Origin: an uncultured Oscillospiraceae bacterium
GTDB lineage: Bacteria > Bacillota > Clostridia > Oscillospirales > Oscillospiraceae
Assembly: GCA_905233785.1 (NCBI GenBank)
Contig: CAJOCV010000004.1
Span: forward strand, 1 to 24,423
Direction: 5' to 3'
DNA: 24,423 nt
The notes beneath the pieces were generated by a model that searched no databases, was not told the origin of the DNA, and was given only the letters and a program-made list of their open reading frames with translations. The translations under genes and the position numbers were made by a program. This document shows, one piece after another, positions 5,712 through 12,490 of this stretch; the stretch's first letter is position 1; each line of letters starts with the position of its first letter.

Positions 5712-5885
5712 ATGAAAGAGAACGAGGATATCCCTGTTTTCGTCCGCATCGAGAAGGGCAAGACCGTCTGCATCTGTCATGCCGACGATAAACACTGCCA
5801 GCGAAACTGCGAACGCGTTTCCGTGCAGCGGAACCGTTTCAAGGGCTGGCAGAGCACAATGAAGCGCAATCGGTACGGTCAATGA
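5712..5885 (+). CDS. Small Cys/His-rich protein, 57 aa
   Basis: The ATG at 5712 follows AAAGGAGTG (5696-5704) at good spacing, and the TGA stop at 5883-5885 overlaps the HNH start (ATGA). The product begins MKENEDIPVFVRIEKGKTVC. It has Cys at 20, 22, 29 and 33 and His at 23 and 28, a compact set that could bind one metal ion. The tail is basic (RNRFKGWQSTMKRNRYGQ) and could touch nucleic acid. It is too short to classify, and I do not recognise a family. Its ribosome binding site and the overlaps on both sides make it a real gene. It may serve either the PP-loop/ParB module or the HNH/packaging functions. Confidence 0.78.
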   Translation: MKENEDIPVFVRIEKGKTVCICHADDKHCQRNCERVSVQRNRFKGWQSTMKRNRYGQ

Positions 5886-6238
5886 AGAGCGGGTATCATC
5901 CGTCGAGCGGCAAACGGGGCGACACATCCCTGAAAGAACAGGGCTTCTACCATAAAACCGCATGGCGCAGATTAAGGAAGCTTGCTCTGCAGCGGGATCA
6001 TTATCTGTGTCAGGCTTGCCTGCGCCGCGGAAAAATAACAACAGCGACAGAAGTACATCACATCAAGGAGCTGGAAGATTTCCCTGAGTTGGGTCTTGAG
6101 CTATCGAACCTGGAATCGCTGTGCTGGAATTGCCACGAGGAAACGAAGCGCCGCAAGCCTGCACTGAGCGACACAGGAGTGAAGATAATCAAAATATCCA
6201 ACGGTGAGGAAACGGAAGGATGGCTGAACGCTGACTGA
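5882..6238 (+). CDS. HNH endonuclease (118 aa)
   Basis: It starts in an ATGA overlap with the preceding small gene. It shows the full HNH signature: C43-x-x-C46 (LCQACLRRG), VHHI with H59/H60, N76 in LSNLESLCWNCH, and C81-x-x-C84 followed by H85. The two Cys pairs bind the structural zinc, and the first His plus Asn and last His form the beta-beta-alpha metal active site. The N-terminus is basic and carries the HKTAWRRLRKLAL segment common in phage HNH proteins. Genes of this type next to terminase, as in HK97-like phages with cos ends, assist terminase in cutting DNA for packaging. That position is matched here: the gene is followed by a dyad-rich non-coding region and then terminase. A homing endonuclease is less likely because it sits as an in-line gene with coupled translation. 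Confidence 0.93.
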   Translation: MKSGYHPSSGKRGDTSLKEQGFYHKTAWRRLRKLALQRDHYLCQACLRRGKITTATEVHHIKELEDFPELGLELSNLESLCWNCHEETKRRKPALSDTGVKIIKISNGEETEGWLNAD

Positions 6239-6497
6239 TGGAGTATTCCATCGGAGTTGGGGCAGCGTCGCCGACCATGCCCCCCTACCCGAAAAGTTGA
6301 AGTCCCTCCGCCAAGTAACCGCGCGCCCTCGTTTTTGTGTACCGAGATCGCGCGCAAAGATTTTTTGGAAAGCGCAGGGTGGCTCCTGCCTTGTCGGGAA
6401 TGGCTGCTGTAAGATGTTGCAACGGCTATTCCCGGCGTTTTCAGGCTTTCCGATATAGAAACAGCCCTGCAACAATCGAGTGAAGGAGGCCGAGGAT
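6239..6497 (+). other. Non-coding dyad-rich region, candidate cos/packaging site
   Basis: No gene is seen in these 259 bases between the HNH and small terminase genes. The key element is a 25-bp interrupted palindrome centred on 6271. GGGGCA (6259-6264) mirrors TGCCCC (6278-6283) and GTCG (6267-6270) mirrors CGAC (6272-6275), so 20 of 24 positions pair. Two more large hairpins follow. One is CGCGCG/CGCGCG with inner CTCG/CGAG (6320-6354), with T6 at 6361-6366. The other is CGGGAAT/ATTCCCG with an inner extension (6395-6434). A small one, GCAGG/CCTGC, lies at 6374-6389. Known cos phages place the cohesive-end site next to HNH and terminase genes, and nick sites often show rotational symmetry. 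Calling it cos is inference. Confidence 0.5.
6320..6366 (+). terminator. Possible terminator hairpin or packaging-region stem
   Basis: CGCGCG (6320-6325) pairs with CGCGCG (6349-6354). A 2x2 mismatch is followed by CTCG (6328-6331) with CGAG (6343-6346) and an 11-base loop. Six T follow at 6361-6366, six bases after the stem, a little far for a typical terminator. It may end the upstream accessory operon or belong to the packaging site. Confidence 0.35.
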
Positions 6498-6956
6498 ATG
6501 GCTGCTACGCCCAATCTGGAGGTTGAAATAACCGCCTCTAAGGGAGAAATGCCCATTGACAATCAGGAAGTGCCCGCTGCGCAGGAAAGTGACCGCATTG
6601 AAGCGGGCGCAGACCTGACCGAGCGGCAAATTGTGTCGCTCAAGGAGCGCGCTCAGAAGATTTTGAAAAAGGCGCGCGAGAAAGGAGACGAACAGGCTCT
6701 TTTGTTTGAAACCATCTTCCAACAGTACCTTGAGACGCTCGACCATCGGCAAAAGCTCCGGGAGGCAATCGTAAAGGACGGAGCTACCGTCACGAAAGAA
6801 TATGTCAAAGGTCGGCAAAACCTCTATGTTCATCCTGCGCTTGCCGCCTATGCCCAGCAGGGAAAGCTCCTGCTGAACACCGCGCAGACGCTCATGACCC
6901 TGATTCGGGAGAAAATAGCCGATTCGGACGACCAGGACGACTTCGACCTGTTCTGA
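6498..6956 (+). CDS. terS: Terminase small subunit, P27-like (152 aa)
   Basis: The ATG at 6498 has AAGGAGG (6483-6489) 8 bases upstream; the in-frame GTG at 6480 lies before that site and is rejected. The first 35 residues are acidic and flexible. A helical core follows (LTERQIVSLKERAQKILKKAREK and ETIFQQYLETLDHRQKLREAI). Then comes VKGRQNLYVHPALAAYAQQGKLLLNTAQTL, which matches the GYVVKGxxN...HPAxxxxxxA pattern of P27-type small terminases. The C-terminus is very acidic (DSDDQDDFDLF). The protein would recognise the packaging site and hand DNA to the large subunit. It is located right after the putative cos region and 14 bases before the large terminase gene, as expected. Confidence 0.88.
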   Translation: MAATPNLEVEITASKGEMPIDNQEVPAAQESDRIEAGADLTERQIVSLKERAQKILKKAREKGDEQALLFETIFQQYLETLDHRQKLREAIVKDGATVTKEYVKGRQNLYVHPALAAYAQQGKLLLNTAQTLMTLIREKIADSDDQDDFDLF

Positions 6957-6970
6957 AATAGGAGGCGGAA

Positions 6971-8692
6971 ATGAGCCTTGATATCATTCCAAGCGTCATC
7001 CGCTCTTGCAAGGCTTATCAGTACGCCATTGATGTCACAACCGGGAAGCTCGTTTCCGGCAAGAAGCGGATACAAGCCTGTCAGCGCTTTCTTGACGAGC
7101 TGGAGCAGTCGTTTACCGATCCGAATTATCCGTGGGTCTTTGACATTCAGAAAGCCTACCGCCCGATTGATTTTATCGAGCGGTTTTTGATTCCGACGAA
7201 GGGTGCCTATTCCAAGACGGAGCTTCTGCCGTGGCAGCACTTTGTCGAGGCAAATATGTACGGCTGGGTGTCCAGGAAAACCGGGTACCGGCGATTCCGC
7301 GAGGCGCTTATCATCGTCGGCCAGGGCAACGGCAAATCGACCATGATTGCCGGTAACGCGGCCTACGGTCTGACCAAGGATAATGAGCGCGGCGCGGAGA
7401 TCTATGCCCTGTCGAACTCCAAAGAGCAGGCGCGCATCGTGTTCGGCGAATGCTCGGCGCAGATTTCCGGCTCACCGGCTCTGCGAAAACACGTCCAGGT
7501 CACACAGAGCGGGGCATATTTCAAGAACAGCAAATTTGAGCCGCTCGCCTCCGACAGCCGGAACCTCGATGGCCGCAACGTGCACATGGCCGTCTTCGAC
7601 GAGATTCACGAATTCCGCGACTACAAGCTTATCAACGTCATCAAGGGCAAGATCAAAAAGCGCAAACAGCCGCTTATCATCTACATCACCACGCTCGGCA
7701 CCGTCATCGACGGGCCGCTCATGGACTTCTACATTCTCGGCAGTCAGATCCTCGCCGGGGATCCCGCGATCTCCCAGCGCGCAGCCGACAGAATGTTTGT
7801 TTACATCGACGAAATCGACGAGGAGGACGACCCCTCCGATCCGGCTTGCTGGCCAAAGGCGAACCCGTCTCTCGGCTATCTGCTGGATATTGAAGATCTG
7901 ATCGACGAGTGGGAGCGGGTCAAATCCATCCCCGCAGAGCGCTCGAACTTCATCAATAAACAGCTCAACGTTTTCACTTCCGTGGACGAGCTGTCCTTCC
8001 TGGATGTGAAGATCATCCGGAAGAACGACAAGACCTTCCCGGAGGATCGGCTGCTCGGCCGTGTGTGTTACGGCGGCTTTGACCTCTCGAGTACGGAAGA
8101 CTTCACCTCAGCCTGTCTGGAGTTCCCGTTGCCGGAGAACGAATTCTTCGTGCTGGAACACTCCTGGACGACAGAAAAGAAGCGGAAAATCGACCATGAG
8201 AAGCTGGATTGGGATGGCCTAATCGACGCTGGCTGTTTGACCGTCTGCCAGGGCGAGTATGTAGACTACAACCTCGTTGTCCAGTGGTTCCTGGAGCAGC
8301 GGGAGAAATACCGTATAGAGACCATCGGCTACGACCCGGCCAAGGCGTTCATGATGATTCAGACCATGCAGGAGCGAGCCTTTGTTCTGAACGAAGTGCG
8401 TCAGGGCGAGATCACGCTGACAGCGCCGCTCGACGATTTGAAGGAGAGATTCCTGGATGGGAAGATCATCCACAACAACAACCGTATGTTCAACTGGTAC
8501 CTGGGCAACGTAAAGCTCACAAAACGGTCAGCAAACGGGACGTATCTGCCCACGAAGCAGTCAACATACCGAAAAATCGACGGTTTTGCAGCCTTTTTGG
8601 ACGCTCATACCGAATATTTGCGCAAACACCCTCTGCACATTCCGGAGGATAAGAAACTGACAACCAAGATCGACCTGAAAAAACTGAGGTGA
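6971..8692 (+). CDS. terL: Terminase large subunit (573 aa)
   Basis: The ATG at 6971 follows AGGAGG (6960-6965). The ATPase domain has the Walker A-like motif VGQGNGKST (116-124) and Walker B MAVFDE (206-211), followed by the adjacent His of FDEIHEF and a coupling segment IIYITTLGT (236-244). The C-terminal RNase H-like nuclease domain shows acidic residues at D371 (YGGFDLSSTED), D456 (IGYDPAKAF) and D537 (RKIDGFAAF), the usual three-acid arrangement. Length and layout match HK97-type (Terminase_1) large subunits. The protein pumps DNA into the procapsid through the portal and cuts at packaging start and end. It lies directly before the portal gene, whose start is 6 bases past its stop. Confidence 0.96.
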   Translation: MSLDIIPSVIRSCKAYQYAIDVTTGKLVSGKKRIQACQRFLDELEQSFTDPNYPWVFDIQKAYRPIDFIERFLIPTKGAYSKTELLPWQHFVEANMYGWVSRKTGYRRFREALIIVGQGNGKSTMIAGNAAYGLTKDNERGAEIYALSNSKEQARIVFGECSAQISGSPALRKHVQVTQSGAYFKNSKFEPLASDSRNLDGRNVHMAVFDEIHEFRDYKLINVIKGKIKKRKQPLIIYITTLGTVIDGPLMDFYILGSQILAGDPAISQRAADRMFVYIDEIDEEDDPSDPACWPKANPSLGYLLDIEDLIDEWERVKSIPAERSNFINKQLNVFTSVDELSFLDVKIIRKNDKTFPEDRLLGRVCYGGFDLSSTEDFTSACLEFPLPENEFFVLEHSWTTEKKRKIDHEKLDWDGLIDAGCLTVCQGEYVDYNLVVQWFLEQREKYRIETIGYDPAKAFMMIQTMQERAFVLNEVRQGEITLTAPLDDLKERFLDGKIIHNNNRMFNWYLGNVKLTKRSANGTYLPTKQSTYRKIDGFAAFLDAHTEYLRKHPLHIPEDKKLTTKIDLKKLR

Positions 8693-8698
8693 GGCAGC

Positions 8699-10000
8699 AT
8701 GAGCATTTTTGAACGGATCAGAGCGCGGCGGCGAAAGCGCATCATCGCAAAGTATATCAATTCCGGAGCGCTGACGGTTTCCCGCCGTCCGCAGCGGCTC
8801 TGGATTCCGCACTGGATTCGCGGCGACTACACGCTGCGTAATAGCGAGCTGATCTTTTCGGCGGTCTCCCGCATTGCCAACACCCTTTCCGCCATGCCGA
8901 TTCAGCTCTACAAGGGCTCAAAACCGGTATATAGCGAGCTGAATGACCTCGTTTCCGTGCGTCCGAACTGGCTGATGACCTCCTGCCAGTTCTTCCGCAC
9001 GATGGAGGCCTGCCGCTGCACCTACGGCGACACCTATGCTCTTAAAGTTATCGCACCAGGCGAGACGGTCCCACGCTTGGAAGTGCTCGACCCGAGCCGC
9101 GTAAAGCCTGTGATCGAGCAAACGTCCCGTGAGCTCTGGTGGAGAATTCAGCCGGACGAAGGGGCGGAGATGTATGTTCATGACTGGTACATGATCCATA
9201 TTCCCTTCATCTCTACGAATGGAATTGGCGGGATTTCCCCGGTTTCTGTGCTTTTTAACACCCTGCAATACTCCGACAGCATCCAGGAATTCAATTCCAA
9301 ACAGTTGGAACAGGGCGTAAACAGTGCCATTGTACTGGAAGCCCCGGCAAACCTCGGCACCGAGCAAAAAGAAGCCATGATCGAGGACTTCATGGACACC
9401 TATCGGAAGACGAGCGGCAACATTCTCCTGCTGGAATCCGGCGTCAAAGCGAACAACCTCAACCTGTCCCCGGTGGATACCAAGCTCTTTGAGGTGGAGA
9501 AGATCACCAGAAGCAAGGTGGCCATGGTCTACAATCTCCCGCCTCATTTGTTGGGTGACTATTCCGAGTCTTCCTTTAACACGCAGGAGCAGGAAATGCT
9601 TGAATTTTTAAGCCTGACCATGCTCCCGATCGTGACGGCCTATGAGCAGGAGCTGAATTTCAAGCTGCTCACTTCCGAAATGCGGAAAAAGGGCTACTGC
9701 TTCAAGTTCAGTATGGACTGCATCCTTCGCGCAGACGCGGCGACACAGGCCGAAGTCGATTACAAGGGCGTTCGCTCCGGTTGGGACACCGTTGACGAAA
9801 TTCGTGCACGCAGGGGCAAGCCTCCGCTGCCAGGCGGCATCGGAAAATACGCTCTTGTATCACAAGACCTGGCGACGCTTGACTATACCGTGAAGGAGAA
9901 GCCGAAGGTGCTGGCGAGCAAAATCACACCTGCGGTTGATGCGTCTTCCGAAGAAATGCCGCCGCAGGAGAAGGAAGACAAGGGCGGTACAGATGGATGA
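8699..10000 (+). CDS. HK97-type portal protein (433 aa)
   Basis: The ATG at 8699 follows a GAGGTGAGG ribosome binding site. The N-terminus is basic (MSIFERIRARRRKR). It is followed by the family pattern LRNSELIFSAVSRIANTLSAMPIQLY (about 46-71), then the wing region with YGDTYALKVI. The central part contains NTLQYSDSIQEFNSKQLEQG and the stem/clip region with FEVEKITRSKVAMVYNLPPHLLGDYSESSFNTQEQEMLEFLSLTMLPI, a hallmark of phage portals. The C-terminus is an unstructured acidic tail. The portal is the dodecameric ring at one head vertex through which DNA enters and to which terminase and connector bind. Position between terminase and protease is standard. Confidence 0.96.
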   Translation: MSIFERIRARRRKRIIAKYINSGALTVSRRPQRLWIPHWIRGDYTLRNSELIFSAVSRIANTLSAMPIQLYKGSKPVYSELNDLVSVRPNWLMTSCQFFRTMEACRCTYGDTYALKVIAPGETVPRLEVLDPSRVKPVIEQTSRELWWRIQPDEGAEMYVHDWYMIHIPFISTNGIGGISPVSVLFNTLQYSDSIQEFNSKQLEQGVNSAIVLEAPANLGTEQKEAMIEDFMDTYRKTSGNILLLESGVKANNLNLSPVDTKLFEVEKITRSKVAMVYNLPPHLLGDYSESSFNTQEQEMLEFLSLTMLPIVTAYEQELNFKLLTSEMRKKGYCFKFSMDCILRADAATQAEVDYKGVRSGWDTVDEIRARRGKPPLPGGIGKYALVSQDLATLDYTVKEKPKVLASKITPAVDASSEEMPPQEKEDKGGTDG

Positions 10001-10145
10001 GGAGCTGATGCGGGAGGCGGAAGCCCTCGGGATCAACGCCTCGCTGTATTACTTGCTCCCGCCTCCTCGGCGGGAGAGCCTGCTGCAGCGGGATATTGAC
10101 CGCGCAAAACAGGCACAAAACCAGTCCGCAGCCGACGCTGAATAA
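9993..10145 (+). CDS. Small protein overlapping the portal gene, 50 aa
   Basis: The ATG at 9993 lies 5 bases before the portal stop codon, so translation is probably coupled. The longer in-frame ATG at 9936 is deep inside the portal gene and has no ribosome binding site. The product, MDEELMREAEALGINASLYYLL then PPPRRESLLQRDIDRAKQ, is an amphipathic helix, a Pro-rich turn and a second helix. I do not recognise a family. Short helical proteins between portal and protease occur in related phages and may assist head assembly, but that is inference. The stem of the downstream terminator overlaps its last codons and stop. Confidence 0.7.
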   Translation: MDEELMREAEALGINASLYYLLPPPRRESLLQRDIDRAKQAQNQSAADAE

Positions 10146-10159
10146 GCGTCGGATTTTTT
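10132..10159 (+). terminator. Intrinsic terminator inside the head gene cluster
   Basis: CCGACGCT (10132-10139) and AGCGTCGG (10145-10152) form a perfect 8-bp stem with a 5-base loop, followed by A and six T (10154-10159). This is a textbook rho-independent terminator in + orientation. It sits over the stop codon of the 50-aa gene and 43 bases before the protease start. It implies either a fresh promoter, anti-termination, or deliberate tuning between portal and protease/capsid expression. Confidence 0.85.
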
Positions 10160-10201
10160 ATACCCATCTCCAGCGAAATCTGCAGGAAAGGAGGAACTGA
10201 C

Positions 10202-11020
10202 TTGGCCAAGGTGATGAAATCCCTGAGCCTCAAAATCAAGGGAGCCGACGCGACCGCTGATATTGACCTGATCAACCAGTTCAGCAAGCGGAAACTCAGC
10301 CCGGAAGAGGTCTATTGCTTCTCTGTGGTCATGTGCGACAACGACGTAGACCGTGATCTGGAACGCTTCACCAACAAGACGCTTGACGCGCTTGCCCCCA
10401 TGTTTGTCGGCAAGACGGTGATCAGCGACCACAGCTGGCGATCCGGGAACCAGATCGGGCGCATCTACGCGGCAGCCGTGCAGAGAACCGCCGAGAAGAA
10501 CCAGGCGGGCGAAACGCTCAGACAGCTTATCGGGAAGGTTTACATGCTGAACTCCGAGGATAACAAGGCAACGATCGACGCGATCGAGGCCGGCATTCTG
10601 AAAGAGGTCTCAGTGGGTGTCAGCATTAAGACGCGAAGCTGCTGCCTGTGCGGGACTTCGTTCAAGTTTCAGTGGTCATCGTGGCAGTACGAGTGCGAAA
10701 ACCACCACGTTCTCGGAGAAACCTACCCCGGCGAGGGCTGGTGCTATGAGAACCTCGACGACCCGAGGGACGCTTATGAGCTGTCCTTTGTCGCCGTGCC
10801 TGCGCAGCGGAACGCGGGCGTGACGAAATCCGCCGCCGATCACGAGGTTGACGATGCATTCGACATTCTCCTGTCTTGCCCGGATTTGAGCGAGCACCCC
10901 CGATTCCCGGAGCTGCTGAAGTTTATGCAGCACTCCACCATGAGCGCCGCCGACCGCGAGAAGCGGAAAAAGATTCTCGCGGAAAACGAGAAGATTCTCA
11001 GACTTTATGAAAAGGAGTAA
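10202..11020 (+). CDS. HK97-family prohead protease with zinc-binding insertion (272 aa)
   Basis: TTG start at 10202: AAAGGAGG (10187-10194) lies 7 bases upstream, whereas GTG 10211 and ATG 10214 are too far from it. The catalytic His is at residue 77 (VISDHSW) and the Ser at 137 (LKEVSVGVS), with the later YELSFVAVPAQRNAG segment (192-206), all typical of the HK97 protease family. Between Ser137 and that segment sits an insertion with C147, C148, C150, C165, H168 and H169 (RSCCLCG ... YECENHH), a likely zinc site. The C-terminal third is helical and charged (ADREKRKKILAENEKILRLYEKE) and may interact with scaffold or capsid. The enzyme cleaves the delta domain of the capsid protein during head maturation. 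It is followed 5 bases later by the capsid gene. Confidence 0.93.
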   Translation: MAKVMKSLSLKIKGADATADIDLINQFSKRKLSPEEVYCFSVVMCDNDVDRDLERFTNKTLDALAPMFVGKTVISDHSWRSGNQIGRIYAAAVQRTAEKNQAGETLRQLIGKVYMLNSEDNKATIDAIEAGILKEVSVGVSIKTRSCCLCGTSFKFQWSSWQYECENHHVLGETYPGEGWCYENLDDPRDAYELSFVAVPAQRNAGVTKSAADHEVDDAFDILLSCPDLSEHPRFPELLKFMQHSTMSAADREKRKKILAENEKILRLYEKE

Positions 11021-11025
11021 AAAAG

Positions 11026-12195
11026 ATGACCCTCTTTGAAATGAAAGAAAAGCTGTACGCGCTCAAGACCGAGCGCAAGAACATCGCCGACTGGATCGCC
11101 GAGAAGTCCGCCGACCCTACCACGGACATGAAGGAGATCGACGAGAAGACCGCCAAGCGTGACGAGCTGACCAAGCGCATCAATCTGCTGCAGCAGGCTC
11201 ACGACGAGGAGGAGACCCGTCAGCACGACATCGTCGCCAGCCAGGGCACCAAGGGTGTCGGCGAGACCGAGAAGGAAGCGCAGATCAAGGTCAAGGCCAA
11301 GTTCTACCGCGCCGCCCTGCTCGGCGACACGAAGAAGGCGTATGAGGGGCTCGGTGCCATCCCGACCGCGACCGCCGATCTCGGTACCGGCGAGCACCTG
11401 CTGCCCGTGAACATGAGCCGCGAGCTGATCACCGAGCCGCTGGAGGAGAACTCTCTGCGTCAGATCGAGCCCGTCAGCAACATCACCGGTCTGGAGGAGC
11501 CGCGCCTGCTGTTCACCATCGAGGACTCCGACCTGGCCGACGTGACCGACAATGAGACGGCAAAGGAGATCGAGCTGACCGGCGACAGCGTGGCCTACGG
11601 TCGCTACAAGACCAAGATCAAGGCGACTGTCAAGGATACGGTTCTGCACGGTACGGACGTGGATCTCGTCACTGCCGTCGAGAACGGCCTGCGCTCCGGC
11701 ATTGCCGTTAAGGAAAAAATGCGCGCTTTCGCCCCCGCCTCCGGCACCGGCGCTTATGACGCGGCGCACAAGCACATGAGCTTCTACGCGGAGACTGACG
11801 GCACCACCGACATCAAGACTGTCAAGGGCGGCGACCTGATCGCCGCGATCATCAACGCCTGGGCCGACCTTCCCGAGGCCTATGCCGGTAATGCCCGCTG
11901 CGTGATGCGCAAGCAGGATTACTATGCCGCGATCCGCGTCCTCGCCAACAGCAACAACGACCTCTGGGGCAAGAAGCCCGAGGACGTGCTCGGTATCCCC
12001 TGCATCTTCAACGACCGCGCCGTCACTCCCGTCGTCGGCGACTTCCGCTACTCCAAGCAGAACTACGACATCGGCACCATCTACGACACCGACAAGGACG
12101 TGGACAAGGGCGAGTACTACTTTGTGGTTACCGCCTGGGGCGATCACCAGATCAAGCTCAAGAGCGCCTTCCGCCTCGCTGTCGTGGGGGAATGA
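11026..12195 (+). CDS. Major capsid protein, HK97 fold (389 aa)
   Basis: The ATG at 11026 has AAAAGGAG at 11011-11018. Residues 1-75 form a charged coiled coil (LFEMKEKLYALKTERKNIADWIAEK ... RDELTKRINLLQQAHDEEETRQ), the delta or scaffolding domain that the upstream protease should remove. The HK97 capsid domain follows: KFYRAALLGDTKKAYEGLG, then TATADLGTGEHLLPVNMSRELITEPLEENSLRQ and later AKEIELTGDSVAYGRYKTKIKATVKDTVL, with the A-domain near the C-terminus (VVTAWGDHQIKLKSAFRLAVVGE). Codon choice is strikingly uniform (AAG, GAG, CTG, ACC), as in highly expressed genes. The stop TGA (12193-12195) overlaps the next ATG. A stem-loop 6 bases past the last G-rich codons raises the possibility of frameshifting into the next frame. 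Confidence 0.96.
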   Translation: MTLFEMKEKLYALKTERKNIADWIAEKSADPTTDMKEIDEKTAKRDELTKRINLLQQAHDEEETRQHDIVASQGTKGVGETEKEAQIKVKAKFYRAALLGDTKKAYEGLGAIPTATADLGTGEHLLPVNMSRELITEPLEENSLRQIEPVSNITGLEEPRLLFTIEDSDLADVTDNETAKEIELTGDSVAYGRYKTKIKATVKDTVLHGTDVDLVTAVENGLRSGIAVKEKMRAFAPASGTGAYDAAHKHMSFYAETDGTTDIKTVKGGDLIAAIINAWADLPEAYAGNARCVMRKQDYYAAIRVLANSNNDLWGKKPEDVLGIPCIFNDRAVTPVVGDFRYSKQNYDIGTIYDTDKDVDKGEYYFVVTAWGDHQIKLKSAFRLAVVGE

Positions 12196-12232
12196 TCGCC
12201 GATAGTCCCGCTCTGTCGGGGCTGACTATCGG
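12184..12232 (+). promoter_or_regulatory. Candidate -1 frameshift signal at the capsid stop codon
   Basis: The capsid ends GTG-GGG-GAA-TGA, with five G at 12186-12190. Six bases after the GAA codon a perfect 9-bp stem begins: CCGATAGTC (12199-12207) with GACTATCGG (12224-12232), plus a 3-bp inner stem CCG/CGG. An alternative 7-bp stem AGTCCCG/CGGGGCT is also possible. A slippery G-run, short spacer and stable hairpin is the layout of programmed -1 frameshift sites. The heptamer is not canonical, because GAA re-pairs poorly with GGA. Confidence 0.35.
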
Positions 12233-12479
12233 AGCCTTACCCCTCACACCGACATTTGACCCGGGCGTGACAGAATACGCCGTCTCTACCAGCAACGGGC
12301 AGAACAAGGTCACCGCTACCTGTGACGACGAGGATGCGTCCATCACGCTCCTGCTCGGAGAAACGGAGATCACCAACGGTTCTTCTCCGTCCTGGGCGGT
12401 CGGAGAGAATGCGCTGACCGTCCGCGTCTCGAAGGGTGATCTGGAGACTGTCTACACCATCACCGTCACCAAGACGTAG
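12192..12479 (+). CDS. Cadherin-like beta-sandwich (Ig-like) domain protein, 95 aa
   Basis: The ATG at 12192 overlaps the capsid stop (ATGA). No correctly spaced ribosome binding site exists: the G-run ends 1 base before the ATG, so expression needs coupling or frameshifting. The domain fills the whole protein: LSGLTIGALPLTPTFDPGVTEY (9-30), then alternating strands, and SWAVGENALTVRVSKGDLETVYTITVTK at the end. This is the cadherin-like beta-sandwich pattern ('L-P-L-x-P-x-F-D-P-x-V-x-x-Y' with final 'Y-T-I-x-V-x-K'). A sister copy ends the major tail protein downstream. Ig-like domains on virion surfaces are known in phages, often attached to capsid by frameshift, and are thought to bind glycans or mucus. 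This one would decorate the head. Confidence 0.88.
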   Translation: MIADSPALSGLTIGALPLTPTFDPGVTEYAVSTSNGQNKVTATCDDEDASITLLLGETEITNGSSPSWAVGENALTVRVSKGDLETVYTITVTKT

Positions 12480-12490
12480 GAGGTGCCGAC

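Noticed and set aside
5882..6238. HNH protein as a homing endonuclease
   Set aside because: The gene is not inserted in another gene, starts in an ATGA overlap with its neighbour and stands next to terminase, which fits a packaging role better.
11005..12147. 380-codon open frame on the minus strand opposite the capsid gene
   Set aside because: It is the shadow of a highly biased GC-rich gene. The product is a Val/Gly/Leu/Asp-rich sequence with no recognisable motif, and the + strand gene here is unmistakable.
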